Positions 47,735 through 58,006 are shown, counted from the first letter of the stretch. The stretch is DNA of 64,000 nucleotides from Bordetella genomosp. 7 (GCF_002261265.1 NZ_NEVK01000003.1:62001-126000), one strand, 5' to 3'. Notes: generated by a model from the letters alone, not told the origin. Program-made: numbers and translations.

Positions 47735-48646
47735 ATGGATATGCGGGACATCCAGATCTTCCGGGCCGTGATGCGGGCTGGCACGACCAGCAAGGCGGCC
47801 GTGCTGCTGAATATCTCGCAGCCCGCGGTCAGCCAGGCCATCCGGCGGCTCGAATCAGACGCGGACCTGCGCCTGTTCGACCGCGTGCGCAACCGGCTCG
47901 TGCCGACCCAGGAGGCCGACGCCCTGCTTATCGAGGTGGACCGGTGCTTTGCCGGTTTCGAGCAGATCGAGCATCGCATCCGCAGCCTGAAGTCGTTCGG
48001 TGTAGGCCGCATGGCAGTGGGGGCGCTGCCGGCCCTGGGCGCCGGTTTCATGCCGCGTGCGATCGCGGCGTTCAATCCCACTTCGCGGCGTGTGCAGATG
48101 TCCTTCCAGATCATGAGCTCGCGCGAGGTACTGCAGCAAGTCGGCGCCGGGCAGCTGGACTTCGGCCTGATGGCCGATGAGATTGCGGTGGTCGGCCTGG
48201 AGCATTCGCCCTTTATCGAAATACCGGGCGTGATTGCCATGACGCCTGAGCATCCTCTGGCCCAATGCGCGACGGTGTCGCCCGAGGCGATCGTGCAGCA
48301 CGACTTCATCGTGTTGAACCCGGAAGACGCGAGCCGCCGTCGGCTTGAAGGAATGCTGGCCGATCGCGGGCTGGCATTGCGGCCGGTACTCGAAACGCCG
48401 TATGCCTTTTCAGTTTGCGAACTGGTACTGCGCGGCATGGGTATCGGCCTGATCCATCCGATGACGGCGGTGGACTATCTGCCGCGCGGGTTGGTCATCA
48501 AGCGACTGGACATTGACGTGGCGTTCCGGTCACTGCTGGTTTTCCGTCCGGGCAAGCCGTTGTCGCAGAATGCCCGCGACCTGCTGAGCATTATGCGCAT
48601 ACAGGCCGAGCGCGATCTGGCGGTGATCAAGCAGGCGTTGCGCTGA
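47735..48646 (+). CDS. LysR-family transcriptional regulator
   Basis: A 303-residue LysR regulator: MDMRDIQIFRAVMRAGTTSK, the helix-turn-helix AAVLLNISQPAVSQAIRRLE, and a C-terminal effector domain with LDFGLMADEIAVVGLEHSP. The ATG at 47735 is used rather than the in-frame GTG three codons up, which would lie in the putative operator. It diverges from the PLP-enzyme/EhuB-like/DoeB-like operon and probably controls it; ectoine operons elsewhere usually use a MocR-type regulator. Confidence 0.88.
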   Translation: MDMRDIQIFRAVMRAGTTSKAAVLLNISQPAVSQAIRRLESDADLRLFDRVRNRLVPTQEADALLIEVDRCFAGFEQIEHRIRSLKSFGVGRMAVGALPALGAGFMPRAIAAFNPTSRRVQMSFQIMSSREVLQQVGAGQLDFGLMADEIAVVGLEHSPFIEIPGVIAMTPEHPLAQCATVSPEAIVQHDFIVLNPEDASRRRLEGMLADRGLALRPVLETPYAFSVCELVLRGMGIGLIHPMTAVDYLPRGLVIKRLDIDVAFRSLLVFRPGKPLSQNARDLLSIMRIQAERDLAVIKQALR

Positions 48647-48662
48647 ACCGCAGCCGGGCAAA

Positions 48663-49892
48663 CTACCCGAAGAACCAGTAGCAGACCCCGATGGAAGCCA
48701 GCACGCCTGCCAGGTCGGCCGCGAGCGCGCAGCCGACGGCGTGGCGCGCGCGCAGAATGCCCACGGACCCGAAATACACGGCCAGCACGTAGAACGTGGT
48801 TTCGGTGCTGCCTTGCATGACGGCGGCAAGCAGGGCAGGGAAGCTGTCTGCGCCGAAGTGTTCCATGGTTTCCAGCATCATGGCGCGGGCCGCGCTGCCC
48901 GAAAAAGGTTTGACCAGCGCCGTGGGCAGGGCGTCGACAAAGCGCGTGTCCCATCCGAATGCCTGGACCATCCAGCGTACGCCTTCCAGGGCGATGTCCA
49001 GGGCGCCGGAAGCCCGCAGTACTCCCACGGCGCACAGCATGGCCACCAGGTAGGGCAGCAGGCTCTTTGCCACGTCGAAGCCGTCTTTGGCGCCGGCGAT
49101 AAAGGTTTCGTACACGGGCACGCGCTTATACGCGCCCACCAGCATGAAGGCGAGCAGCACGCCGAACAGGGTGACGTTGCCCAGCAGCGATGAGAGGCTG
49201 GCAAGGGCGGCGGCCGACAGGCCCGCCAGGAAGGCCATGAACCCGCCCAGGGCCAGGGCCGCGCCGCCCAGCCAGGCCAGCGCCACCGGGTCGTGCAGCT
49301 TCAGGCGCTGGCACGCCGCCACGGTAAGCAGGCCGGCGAGCGTCGAGGCGCTGGTGGCCAGCAATATCGGCAGGAACACCAGGGTGGGGTCGGCGGCGCC
49401 CTGCTGCGCGCGGAACATGAAGATCGTCACCGGCAGCAGTGTCAATGACGAGGCGTTGAGCACCAGGAAAAGGATCTGCGCATTGGTGGCGGTTTCCGGG
49501 GCCGGGTTCAGCGTCTGCAATTCGCGCATGGCGCGCAACCCGATGGGCGTGGCGGCGTTGTCCAGGCCCAGCCCATTGGCGGCGAAGTTCAGGGTGATGA
49601 GCCCGATGGCCGGATGGCCGCGCGGAACTTCAGGCATCAGCCGTGCGAACAGCGGCCCCAGCAGCGCAGCCAGCTTTTCTACCAGGCCGGCGGCTTCGGC
49701 AATGCGAAGAAAGCCCAGCCACAGCGTCAGGGTGCCGAACAGCAGCACCATGACTTCGACCGAGACGCGCGCCATGTCGAAAAGGCTGGCGACGATGTCG
49801 CGAAAGACATCGACGTCGCCCAGCGCAAACCAGCGATACAGGCCCGCCGCGGTGGCGGCCAGAAAAAAACCCAACCAGAGCTTATTGAGCAT
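48663..49892 (-). CDS. Fused SpmA/SpmB-like nucleoside-recognition membrane protein
   Basis: A 409-residue inner-membrane protein with about 10 hydrophobic segments. The N-terminal half resembles SpmA (LGFLRIAEAAGLVEKLAALL, then INFAANGLG-like LITLNFAANGLGLDNAATPI) and the C-terminal half SpmB (VYETFIAGAKDGFDVAKSLL, LVKPFSGSAARAMM, QGSTETTFYVLAVYFGSVGI). In Bacillus these are two genes for spore maturation; in non-sporing bacteria the fusion is common and its role is unknown. The start at 49892 is preferred to a GTG four codons earlier. It is convergent with the LysR gene. Confidence 0.82.
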   Translation of the reverse strand: MLNKLWLGFFLAATAAGLYRWFALGDVDVFRDIVASLFDMARVSVEVMVLLFGTLTLWLGFLRIAEAAGLVEKLAALLGPLFARLMPEVPRGHPAIGLITLNFAANGLGLDNAATPIGLRAMRELQTLNPAPETATNAQILFLVLNASSLTLLPVTIFMFRAQQGAADPTLVFLPILLATSASTLAGLLTVAACQRLKLHDPVALAWLGGAALALGGFMAFLAGLSAAALASLSSLLGNVTLFGVLLAFMLVGAYKRVPVYETFIAGAKDGFDVAKSLLPYLVAMLCAVGVLRASGALDIALEGVRWMVQAFGWDTRFVDALPTALVKPFSGSAARAMMLETMEHFGADSFPALLAAVMQGSTETTFYVLAVYFGSVGILRARHAVGCALAADLAGVLASIGVCYWFFG

Positions 49893-50027
49893 GATGGAAC
49901 ACAAGGGCTGCGTGGAAACCGCCTGCCGCGGCGACGCCCATTGTCGCAGACTTGGCCCGCCGGGGATGCCAACGCCGTGCCGATTCTGTTAACTTGCCCG
50001 GGTACGTGCATTTCACAAAAGGCTGAT

Positions 50028-52253
50028 ATGGACTTCAATGCCTGGCGGCGGCGCCGCATATCCGATCCTGCATACCGCTGGGCCCGCAAGGCGATGCCGG
50101 GCCTGTCCGACACCGAGCGCGACGCCATCGAGGCGGGCGACGTCTGGTGGGATGCCGATCTGTTCACGGGCGACCCCAACTGGAACACCTTGCTTGCCGT
50201 GCCGCAGGCCACCCTGACGGCTGCCGAACAGCAGTTCATCGACGGCCCCGTGGCGCAGCTGTGCGCCATGCTCAACGAATGGGACATCACCTGGTCTTAC
50301 GGCGATCTGCCCGAACCCGTGTGGCGCTTCATGCGCGAGCACCGGTTCTTCGGCATGATCATCCCCGAGTCATACGGGGGCCTGGGTTTCTCGCCGTACG
50401 CGCATTCCGAAGTCGTGCGCCGCATTTCCGCCTATTCCGTCACGGCCGGCGTCACCGTGATGGTGCCCAATTCTCTGGGGCCGGGCGAACTCCTGTTGCA
50501 GTTCGGAACGCGCGCACAGCGCGACTACTGGCTGCCGCGCCTGGCAGACGGCACCGAAGTGCCTTGCTTCGGGCTCACCAGCCCCGAAGCGGGCTCGGAC
50601 GCGGCCTCGATGACCGACACGGGCGTAGTGTGCCGCCAGGTGATCGACGGCCAGGAAGTGCTGGGCATCAGGCTGAACTGGCACAAGCGCTACATCACCC
50701 TGGGGCCGGTCGCCACGGTGCTGGGCCTGGCGTTCAAGCTGTACGATCCCGACGGCCTGCTCGGCGGGCCCGCCGACGTCGGTATTTCGGTGGCGCTGGT
50801 GCCCACGGATGCGCCGGGCGTCACGATCGGCCGCCGGCACCTGCCGTCCATGCAGGCGTTCCAGAACGGCCCCAACCAGGGCAAGGATGTGTTCGTGCCC
50901 ATCGATGCCCTGATCGGCGGGCCGGCCAAGGCGGGGCAGGGATGGCAGATGCTGATGAGCGCGCTGGCGGCCGGGCGCGGCATTTCGCTGCCGTCGCTGT
51001 CGGCCGCGGCGGCCGTCTATTGCGCGCATGTCAGCGGCATGTATGCCCGCGTGCGGCAGCAGTTCGGCATTGCCGTGGGCCGCTTCGAAGGCGTGCAGGA
51101 GAAACTGGCCCGCCTGGCAGCCAACGCATACCAGGTCGAGGCGGCGCGCCGCCTGACGTGCGCCGCCCTGAACCAGGGCCACAAGCCGGCCGTGGTGTCG
51201 GCCATCATGAAATACCACGCCACGGAACGCATGCGCGAGTCGGTCAACGACGCCATGGATATCCATGGCGGCAAGGCCGTCATCGACGGCCCGTCCAATT
51301 ACCTGGGCCCGTTGTACCGCGCCGTTCCTATCGCCATTACCGTCGAAGGGGCCAATATCCTGACCCGTTGCCTCATCATCTTCGGTCAGGGCGCCGTACG
51401 GGCGCATCCGTACCTGATGCGCGAAATCATGGCGCTGGGCGATAGCGACGAGGCCCGAGGCGCCCAGGCGTTTCACGAGGTTTTCTGGAAACACCTGGCC
51501 CACGCCGCATGCAATGCGTTGCGGGCCTGGGGGCGCGCCTGGACGGGCGGCCTGCTGGCGCGGGCGCCCGCCACCGGTCCCACGGCGCGCCACTACCGGC
51601 GGCTTGGCCGCTATGCGTCCGCCTTCGCGCTGCTGGCCGACGCGGCCCTGGGGTCAATGGGCGGTGCGCTCAAGCGCCGCGAGATGCTGTCGGCTCGGCT
51701 GGGCGACATCCTGTCCGAGCTCTATCTGCTTTCGGCCGTGCTCAAGCGCTGGGAAGACGAGGGACGCCGCCATGCCGACCTGCCGCTGGTGCACTGGTGC
51801 ATGGATGACGGCTGCGCGCGGCTCGAAGCCCGCATCGACCAGGTGCTGGCCAACCTGCCGGCGCGGCCATTGGCGTGGCTGCTGCGCGCCATGGTGCTGC
51901 CGGTACGGCTGAATCGCGGCCCCGGCGACGCACTGACGCGCGAATGCGCTGACCTGCTGCTGGCGCCATCGCCCACGCGCGACCGCCTGGCGGCCGACCT
52001 GCAGCGCGGCGACGGGGCCGACGTGCTCGCCCAGCTCGAAAGAGCCTTCTCGCTTGTCAATGCCGTCCAGCCCCTGCACGACCGGCTGCGCCGCGAGGGC
52101 GTGCGCGACTGGCGCGATGCCCATCGCGGCGGCGCGATCACCGATGAGCAGGCGCGCCAGATCCAGGCCGCCGAAGAGGCGGTGGCGCAGGTGGTGGCGG
52201 TGGATGATTTCGCGCCAGGCGAATTCGCGCGGGCGGCGCCCACGCAAGCCTAG
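50028..52253 (+). CDS. FadE-type acyl-CoA dehydrogenase
   Basis: A 741-residue acyl-CoA dehydrogenase of the long FadE group. The catalytic core (about residues 80-480) has FFGMIIPESYGGLGFS, CFGLTSPEAGSDAASM, QFGIAVGRFEGVQEKLARLA, IHGGKAVIDGPSNYLG and AIPITVEGAN-type AITVEGANILTRCLI, whose Glu is the catalytic base; a long helical C-terminal domain follows. It lacks the N-terminal membrane spans of E. coli FadE (814 aa). It catalyses the first step of fatty-acid beta-oxidation. The chosen ATG starts the conserved protein; a longer open frame through the divergent gene upstream was rejected. Confidence 0.88.
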   Translation: MDFNAWRRRRISDPAYRWARKAMPGLSDTERDAIEAGDVWWDADLFTGDPNWNTLLAVPQATLTAAEQQFIDGPVAQLCAMLNEWDITWSYGDLPEPVWRFMREHRFFGMIIPESYGGLGFSPYAHSEVVRRISAYSVTAGVTVMVPNSLGPGELLLQFGTRAQRDYWLPRLADGTEVPCFGLTSPEAGSDAASMTDTGVVCRQVIDGQEVLGIRLNWHKRYITLGPVATVLGLAFKLYDPDGLLGGPADVGISVALVPTDAPGVTIGRRHLPSMQAFQNGPNQGKDVFVPIDALIGGPAKAGQGWQMLMSALAAGRGISLPSLSAAAAVYCAHVSGMYARVRQQFGIAVGRFEGVQEKLARLAANAYQVEAARRLTCAALNQGHKPAVVSAIMKYHATERMRESVNDAMDIHGGKAVIDGPSNYLGPLYRAVPIAITVEGANILTRCLIIFGQGAVRAHPYLMREIMALGDSDEARGAQAFHEVFWKHLAHAACNALRAWGRAWTGGLLARAPATGPTARHYRRLGRYASAFALLADAALGSMGGALKRREMLSARLGDILSELYLLSAVLKRWEDEGRRHADLPLVHWCMDDGCARLEARIDQVLANLPARPLAWLLRAMVLPVRLNRGPGDALTRECADLLLAPSPTRDRLAADLQRGDGADVLAQLERAFSLVNAVQPLHDRLRREGVRDWRDAHRGGAITDEQARQIQAAEEAVAQVVAVDDFAPGEFARAAPTQA

Positions 52254-52256
52254 CTT

Positions 52257-52282
52257 CGTCATGCCCGGGGCCGGGCATGACG
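52257..52282. terminator. 12-bp stem hairpin between convergent fadE-type gene and def
   Basis: CGTCATGCCCGG at 52257-52268 pairs perfectly with CCGGGCATGACG at 52271-52282 around a two-base centre, 3 bp after one stop codon and 11 bp before the other. Being symmetric and located between two convergent stop codons, it is a likely bidirectional terminator, although no T-run follows. Confidence 0.6.
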
Positions 52283-52292
52283 CGCCGGCCGG

Positions 52293-52826
52293 TCAATCGT
52301 CGCGGTTCGGGTCCATGCCCGGGAACAGTATTTCGGTAAACCCGAACTTCGAAAAATCTTCGATGCGCGACGGATACAGGCGACCGATGAGATGGTCGCA
52401 TTCGTGCTGCACGACGCGCGCATGAAAGCCTTCGGCCTCGCGGTCGATGAGGTTGCCGTGGGGGTCGCGGCCGGTGTAGCGGATGTGCCGGTAGCGCGGC
52501 ACCAGGCCGCGCAGGCCCGGCACCGACAGGCAGCCTTCCCAGCCTTCTTCGCGCTCGTCCGATAGCGGGGTGATGACGGGGTTGCACAACACGGTCTGGG
52601 GCACGGGCGGGGCGTCGGGATAACGCTCGTTGTGCTCGAACCCGAAGATCACCAGTTGCAGGTCGACGCCGATCTGCGGCGCCGCAAGGCCCACGCCTTG
52701 CGCATGCACCATGGTTTCGAACATGTCGGAGACCAGCGTATGCAGCTCGGGCGTGTCGAATTGTTCGACAGGCTTGGCGACCCGCAGCAGCCGCGGGTCG
52801 CCCATCTTGAGGATGGTGTGGATCAT
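52293..52826 (-). CDS. def: Peptide deformylase
   Basis: A 177-residue deformylase with all three motifs: [18 protein letters not shown] (Cys metal ligand) and QHECDHLIG (His-Glu-x-x-His). It removes the formyl group from nascent proteins. In many genomes def is followed by fmt; here the neighbours are gloA and a FadE-type gene, so this is probably the second, stand-alone def copy (inference). Confidence 0.95.
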   Translation of the reverse strand: MIHTILKMGDPRLLRVAKPVEQFDTPELHTLVSDMFETMVHAQGVGLAAPQIGVDLQLVIFGFEHNERYPDAPPVPQTVLCNPVITPLSDEREEGWEGCLSVPGLRGLVPRYRHIRYTGRDPHGNLIDREAEGFHARVVQHECDHLIGRLYPSRIEDFSKFGFTEILFPGMDPNRDD

Positions 52827-52843
52827 CGCGGTCGGCCGTGTGC

Positions 52844-53239
52844 TCAGTCGTTGCGGCCTTTGCGCTGGATGAACTCGATTTTGTAGCCGTCGGGGTCTTC
52901 TACAAAGGCGATCACGGTGGTGCCGTGCTTCATGGGGCCGGCTTCGCGCGTCACCTTGCCGCCTTTTTGCTTGACCTTTTCACAGGCTTCGTAGGCGTCT
53001 TCGACTTCGAGCGCGATGTGGCCATAGCCGTTGCCGAGGTCGTAGGTATCGGTGTCCCAGTTGTGGGTGAGCTCGATGACGGCGCCTTCGCTTTCGTCCT
53101 GGTAGCCCACGAAGGCCAGCGTGAACTTGCCTTCGGGGTAGTCTTTGCGGCGCAGGACGCGCATGCCCAGCACGTTGGTGTAGAAGTCTAGCGATCGGTC
53201 CAGATTGCCGACGCGCAGCATGGTGTGCAGAAGTCGCAT
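52844..53239 (-). CDS. gloA: Lactoylglutathione lyase (glyoxalase I)
   Basis: A 131-residue Glo[21 protein letters not shown] with the His metal ligand, [28 protein letters not shown] and the final [10 protein letters not shown] Glu ligand. It isomerises the methylglyoxal-glutathione hemithioacetal. The start at 53239 has AAGGAA before it; the longer open frame adds 19 non-conserved residues. It lies 17 bp upstream of def on the same strand. Confidence 0.95.
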   Translation of the reverse strand: MRLLHTMLRVGNLDRSLDFYTNVLGMRVLRRKDYPEGKFTLAFVGYQDESEGAVIELTHNWDTDTYDLGNGYGHIALEVEDAYEACEKVKQKGGKVTREAGPMKHGTTVIAFVEDPDGYKIEFIQRKGRND

Positions 53240-53333
53240 GGGGAATTCCTTGTGTTGCTCGATGAGGCCAGGCATGGCCACAATGCCAGGCCACATCGTA
53301 GCAAAACCGCGGCGCCTTCCCGCGCGGGCCGGC

Positions 53334-54314
53334 TCAGTTCGCCGTGGCGCCGGAGGCTTCGACCGCCTTGGCCCAATTGGCGATTTCCTGCTGGATGAAC
53401 TCGCCGAACGCCTGGGTGTTCAGGCTGGCGGCCTCGGCGCCTTCTTCCAGGAGACGCTGGCGCACCTGTTCCGACGCCAGCGCCCGGGAGAACGCCTGGT
53501 TCAGCGTGTCGACGACCGACGCGGGCGTGCCGGCAGGCGCCACGATGCCGTGCCATGAAATCGCCTGGAAGCCCGGCAGCCCGGATTCGGCCATGGTGGG
53601 CAGTTCGGGCAGGGCCGGCGAGCGGCGCGGCGACGTTACCGCCAGGGCGCGCAGCGTGCCGGCCTTGATGTTGGGAAGGGCGCCCGGAATCGTGGTGAAC
53701 AGAAACTGCACCTGGCCGCCGATAAGATCGGCGATGGCAGGGCTGCCGCCCTTGTAGGGCACGTGGACGAATTCAAGGCCTGCGCGCTGCTTGAACATTT
53801 CGCCCGCCAGGTGGCCGGGGGTGCCGGCGCCCGCCGAGGCCATGTTGAAGCGGTCGCCGTCGGCCTTGATTTCCGCGATCAGGCCCGGCACGTCGGCAGC
53901 CTGTACCTGCTTGCCCACGACCAGCACGTTGGGCACGGTGGCCAGCAGCGTGATGGGCGCGAAGTCCTTGATGGCGTCGTATTGCAGCTTTTTGTACAGC
54001 GCCGGGTTGATGCCGTGGGTGCTGGCGGTGGCCAGCAGCAGGGTGTAGCCGTCGGGCGCCGAGGTGGCCACCGACTTGGCGGCGATGGAGCCGTTGGCGC
54101 CGCCTTTGTTGTCGACCACGATAGTCTGGCCCAGCGTCTTTGCCGCTTCGGTGGCCAGGGTGCGCGCCAGGATGTCGGAAGTGCCGCCGGCGGAGTGCGG
54201 CACGACCAGGGTGATGGAGCGTTCGGGAAAGGCCTGGGCCGCGGCAGCGCCCGGCATACAGAGTCCGGCCGCCAGCGCCGCTGCGAAGGCGGCCCGGGTC
54301 AGGGATGTTGTCAT
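53334..54314 (-). CDS. Bug/TctC-family binding protein of the tricarballylate cluster
   Basis: A 326-residue Bug protein: signal peptide to [22 protein letters not shown] (ligand loop), [19 protein letters not shown]. It is downstream of tcuA-tcuB on the same strand (55-bp gap after tcuB). In Salmonella tricarballylate enters through the MFS protein TcuC; here a Bug protein takes that place in the operon and probably binds a tricarboxylate. Its membrane partners are elsewhere, possibly a shared TctAB such as that at 28213-30190. Confidence 0.88.
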   Translation of the reverse strand: MTTSLTRAAFAAALAAGLCMPGAAAAQAFPERSITLVVPHSAGGTSDILARTLATEAAKTLGQTIVVDNKGGANGSIAAKSVATSAPDGYTLLLATASTHGINPALYKKLQYDAIKDFAPITLLATVPNVLVVGKQVQAADVPGLIAEIKADGDRFNMASAGAGTPGHLAGEMFKQRAGLEFVHVPYKGGSPAIADLIGGQVQFLFTTIPGALPNIKAGTLRALAVTSPRRSPALPELPTMAESGLPGFQAISWHGIVAPAGTPASVVDTLNQAFSRALASEQVRQRLLEEGAEAASLNTQAFGEFIQQEIANWAKAVEASGATAN

Positions 54315-54369
54315 GGGGAGTCTCCAGTGTTGCAGTAAGAATGCGCGCCCGCCTGCGCGGACGCGGCGG

Positions 54370-55590
54370 TCAGTCGGCGCCCAGCTTCAGGGGATCGGGC
54401 TGGCGTTTTTCGATGGACCATTTCAACAAGGCCGCGCTGCGGTAGATGCCGTGCGCGAACTTGCCGTAGGGCAGTGTCAGGAACAGGGCCATCACCACGC
54501 CCAGATGCACGGCCAGCATCAGGCCCATGGCGCGGGTATCGCGCAGCGCAAGCAGCAGCAGCCCGGTCAGGCTGACCAGGAACAACAGCACGATGAAGCC
54601 GCGGTCCATGGGGCGCTGCGCTGCGTCGCCATGCTCGGGGTGGCGTTTCAGGTTCAGCCACAACAGGCCCGCCGGACCGATGAGCAGTCCGATGCCGCCG
54701 ACGGTGCCCAGCATGACGGGCAGGCTCAGCACCGGGTACGGCGCGGGCCAGCCGAACGCATAGTGGTACAGCGTTGCCACGCAAGTGGCGGCAAAGCAAA
54801 GCATGAACCCATAGAAGGTCAGGTGATGGAACCGCCGCCGCGCCAAGGTGTAGGCATCGTCGGCGTTGTTGCAGCCTTCTCCATGGCCGCCATCCAGGTA
54901 CTTCAGGCGCAACGCGTCGTGCGTGGCTTCGGCCACGGCCGCGCCGCTGGCCCGGCCGGGCGACACATCGCGCCAGAAGCGCGCCACGCCCAGGGCCAGC
55001 GCCAGCATGGCAAAGCCGAATACCAGCCCGAACATCAGGGCCAGCGTGTTGTGCGGGAAGATCGCGTAGAAGTTGCCTGCCAGCGGTTCATGCAGCAGGC
55101 CGCCTGTGGCAGCGGCCGCCAGGACCAGGAAAAACGCCAACGCCGCCGCGCTGGCCAGCGCGAGCGTCAGGCCGTTGCGCTGGTACAGCTTGCCCAGCGC
55201 GGGCGGCCAGGCGTAGTCGGCGTAAGTCTGCACGCGCACGCGGGCCATGGCCTGGGGCACGTTGACGCCGAATTCGTGCGGCGGCGCGTACTGGCAGGCG
55301 TGCAGACAGGCGCCGCAGTTGTGGCACAGGTTGGCCAGGTAGTTGACATCGGCCTTGCCGAACTCCAGGCGGCGCGTCATGGCGGGAAACACCGCACAGA
55401 AACCTTCGCAGTACCGGCACGCGTTGCATATCTGCATGACGCGTGCCACTTCGGCTTCGTTGTCGCTCAGGGGCGCGGCGGGCTCGCTGGCGCGGGCATG
55501 CCAGTGCACGGGTTGTTCGGACGCCATGCGGGCGGCGGAAGGGGCGGCCGCGGCGCGGGCCTGGCGGGTCAGTACTTCAAGCTGCTTCAT
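54370..55590 (-). CDS. tcuB: TcuB/CobZ-type Fe-S membrane electron-transfer protein
   Basis: A 406-residue protein: two 4Fe-4S cysteine clusters at the N-terminus ([16 protein letters not shown] and [16 protein letters not shown], about residues 55-105), then about six membrane segments with His residues for heme. TcuB reoxidises the FADH2 of TcuA and passes the electrons to the quinone pool. The start at 55590 overlaps the end of tcuA by 14 bp, so the two are coupled. Confidence 0.9.
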   Translation of the reverse strand: MKQLEVLTRQARAAAAPSAARMASEQPVHWHARASEPAAPLSDNEAEVARVMQICNACRYCEGFCAVFPAMTRRLEFGKADVNYLANLCHNCGACLHACQYAPPHEFGVNVPQAMARVRVQTYADYAWPPALGKLYQRNGLTLALASAAALAFFLVLAAAATGGLLHEPLAGNFYAIFPHNTLALMFGLVFGFAMLALALGVARFWRDVSPGRASGAAVAEATHDALRLKYLDGGHGEGCNNADDAYTLARRRFHHLTFYGFMLCFAATCVATLYHYAFGWPAPYPVLSLPVMLGTVGGIGLLIGPAGLLWLNLKRHPEHGDAAQRPMDRGFIVLLFLVSLTGLLLLALRDTRAMGLMLAVHLGVVMALFLTLPYGKFAHGIYRSAALLKWSIEKRQPDPLKLGAD

Positions 55591-56992
55591 ATTGTGCTCC
55601 GCAGGCGCGTTGGGCCAGCGCCGCCGCTGCGGCGCGCGTGCCGGCAATACGGCCGAAGGCAGTTCCGATGGACATGCCCACGCCCGCGGTGTACCCCTTG
55701 CCCAGTACGTTGCCGGCCATCATTTCGCCGGCCACGAACAGGTTGTCGCTGGGGCGGTCGCCAAAGCGCACGGCCGCGGTGTCGTCGACCTTCAGGCCCA
55801 GATAGGTGAAGGTGATGCCGGGGCGCAACGCGTAGCCATAGAACGGCGGCGTGTCGATGGGCCGGGCCCAGTGCGTCTTGGCCGGCTCGATGCCGACAGT
55901 GTGGCAATCGTCCAGCGTGGTGTGGTCGAAGGTGCCTACCCGGCATGCAGCGTTGTATTCGGACAGCGTTTGCATGAACCGGGCCTCGTCCAGGCCCAGC
56001 TTGCGTGCGAGCTCGGGCAGCGAGTCTGCCTGCACGCCCGGGAACACCGGGGGCATGAAGCGCCCCACGGCCTTGCTGTCGATGATGGAATAGGCGATCT
56101 GCCCCGGCTGCATGGCCGTCAGGCGGCCCCAGATGGCGTAGCGCTTGGGCCAGAAGTCTTCGCCTTCGTCGTAGAAGCGCCGTGCGTCGCGGTTGACCAC
56201 CACGCCCAGCGATACGCAATCGATGCGCGTACAGATGCCGCCGTCGTACAAGGGCGCGCGGGCGTCGATGGCGACACAATGCGACTGGGACGGGTCGCCG
56301 ATGATATCGGCGCCCGCGTCCATCATGAATTTCAGCAGCACACCCATGTTGAAGCGCGTGCCGCGGATCAGGAAGTTGTCGGCCGGCCATTCGCCGCGCT
56401 CGTTCTGGCCCCAGGCTTCGCGCAGCCACTCGCGGTTGGATTCGAAGCCGCCCGCGGCCAGCACACAGGCGCGCGCCGGGAAGCGCTGGCTGCCCGACCG
56501 CGCCGCCACGAAGCGGCCGTCGTCGAGTTCAAGCGAATCCACCGGCGTGTCATAGCGGATCTGTACGCCCAGCGCCTCGGCGCTGCGATAGTAAGCGTTG
56601 ACCAGCGCCTTGCCGCCGCCCATGAAGAAGGCGTTGGTGCGCGCCACGTGCAGCGCGCCGGACAAGGGCGGCTGGAAGCGCACGCCATGCTTGCGCATCC
56701 AGTCGCGGCACGTGGACGATGCGCGAATGACCAGGCGCGCCAGGTGTTCATTGGTCAGGCCGCCGGTGACCTTGAGCAGGTCTTGCCAGTATTCTTCTTC
56801 GGGGTAGGCATCGACCAGCACGTCTTGCGGCGCGTCGTGCATGCAGCGCAGGTTGCGCGTGTGCTGCGAATTGCCGCCGCGCCATTCGCGCGGGGCGGCT
56901 TCAAGCAGCAAGACGCTGGCGCCCGCTTCGCGCGCCATCAGCGCGGCACAGAGCGCAGCATTGCCGCCACCTATGACCAGTACGTCGAACAT
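55577..56992 (-). CDS. tcuA: FAD-dependent tricarballylate dehydrogenase
   Basis: A 471-residue flavoprotein of the fumarate reductase FrdA family: [20 protein letters not shown] (FAD binding), [15 protein letters not shown] near residue 40, [17 protein letters not shown] and a C-terminal [20 protein letters not shown] with [16 protein letters not shown]. TcuA oxidises tricarballylate to cis-aconitate. It overlaps tcuB by 14 bp and is preceded on the same strand by a LysR gene, matching the tcu gene set. Confidence 0.92.
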   Translation of the reverse strand: MFDVLVIGGGNAALCAALMAREAGASVLLLEAAPREWRGGNSQHTRNLRCMHDAPQDVLVDAYPEEEYWQDLLKVTGGLTNEHLARLVIRASSTCRDWMRKHGVRFQPPLSGALHVARTNAFFMGGGKALVNAYYRSAEALGVQIRYDTPVDSLELDDGRFVAARSGSQRFPARACVLAAGGFESNREWLREAWGQNERGEWPADNFLIRGTRFNMGVLLKFMMDAGADIIGDPSQSHCVAIDARAPLYDGGICTRIDCVSLGVVVNRDARRFYDEGEDFWPKRYAIWGRLTAMQPGQIAYSIIDSKAVGRFMPPVFPGVQADSLPELARKLGLDEARFMQTLSEYNAACRVGTFDHTTLDDCHTVGIEPAKTHWARPIDTPPFYGYALRPGITFTYLGLKVDDTAAVRFGDRPSDNLFVAGEMMAGNVLGKGYTAGVGMSIGTAFGRIAGTRAAAAALAQRACGAQYEAA

Positions 56993-57070
56993 CGGAACAT
57001 CCCTAGAGTCGGTGCCCGACTATAGGGGGGCGCGGCGGGATCCCGCTACGCCCGGTTCGTCAATGGTTGT

Positions 57071-57997
57071 TCACGCTTTGTGAAGAGTGGCGCCCCGCCA
57101 GCCGCCGGACCTGACCAGTTCATGGGCCGTGCGGGCCAGCAGTACGCGGGCCGCCAGCGCGGCGGGCGACAGCTCGTCATCGGACAGGCTGACCAGCAGA
57201 TTGCGGCGCCGCAGGTTGCGATCGGAAATCAGGCGCACCGCAAGGGGCTCGCCTTGCAGCCGTACGGTAGCCGCGCCGGGCTGGATGGTGGCGCCGAGCC
57301 CGTCGCGCACCAGGTCCATCAGCACGTCCAGGCCGTCGATCTCGGCCACGAGATCGGGTTCTACGCGCACGCGGTCGAAGCCGGCATCCACCAGCGCGCG
57401 CAGGCCGTGCGAGCTGCCCGGCAACAGGTAGGGCAAGTTGCCGATGTCGCGCATGCGCACGGGCCCTTCGGGGGGCAGGCCCGGCAGATCGGGGCAGGCG
57501 ATCAGGAAGAGCCGTTCGTCCACCAGGGGCAACACGCTCCAGCGGCGAGCCGATTCCGCGCCGAACACAATGGCCAGGTCGAGCTGGCGCGCATTGAGCA
57601 TGCTGGTCAGGTAGCCCGACAGCGTGGCCACCAGGCGTACGCGCACATCGGGATAGCGTTCGCGCATTGCGTTCATGAAGGGCCGCGCCAGCACCGTGGC
57701 AGTGGTGGCCGGCAGGCCGATACTGACCTGCCCCGTCAGCCGGGATTGTTTGGCGGCCTGCGCGGCGCCGTCGGCGTGACGCAAGGCCAACTGCGCCTGG
57801 CGCAGGAAGGCGAGTCCGGCGTCGGTGGGGGTGACGCCGGTGGACGTGCGCGTCAGCAGCCGCGTGGACAGTTCGCTTTCCAGGCGGCTGATCTGCTGGC
57901 TGAGCGCCGAGGTGACAACGCCCAGGTCGGCGGCGGCGCGGCCCATGCTGCCGCATTCGGCCACCTTGACGAAATAGCGCAGCTGCCGGAGTTCCAT
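57071..57997 (-). CDS. LysR-family regulator of the tricarballylate cluster (TcuR-like)
   Basis: A 308-residue LysR regulator: MELRQLRYFVKVAECGSMGR with helix-turn-helix AAADLGVVTSALSQQISRLE, and an effector domain typical of the citrate/tricarballylate-type subgroup. It is upstream of tcuA on the same strand (78-bp gap), rather than divergent, so it may be co-transcribed with its target. Calling it TcuR rests on context. Confidence 0.82.
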   Translation of the reverse strand: MELRQLRYFVKVAECGSMGRAAADLGVVTSALSQQISRLESELSTRLLTRTSTGVTPTDAGLAFLRQAQLALRHADGAAQAAKQSRLTGQVSIGLPATTATVLARPFMNAMRERYPDVRVRLVATLSGYLTSMLNARQLDLAIVFGAESARRWSVLPLVDERLFLIACPDLPGLPPEGPVRMRDIGNLPYLLPGSSHGLRALVDAGFDRVRVEPDLVAEIDGLDVLMDLVRDGLGATIQPGAATVRLQGEPLAVRLISDRNLRRRNLLVSLSDDELSPAALAARVLLARTAHELVRSGGWRGATLHKA

Positions 57998-58006
57998 GGC
58001 GGCGGC

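Noticed and set aside
55343-57025. 560-codon open frame on the + strand
   Set aside because: Antisense to tcuA and the tcuB start; composition is shadow-like, with no motif.
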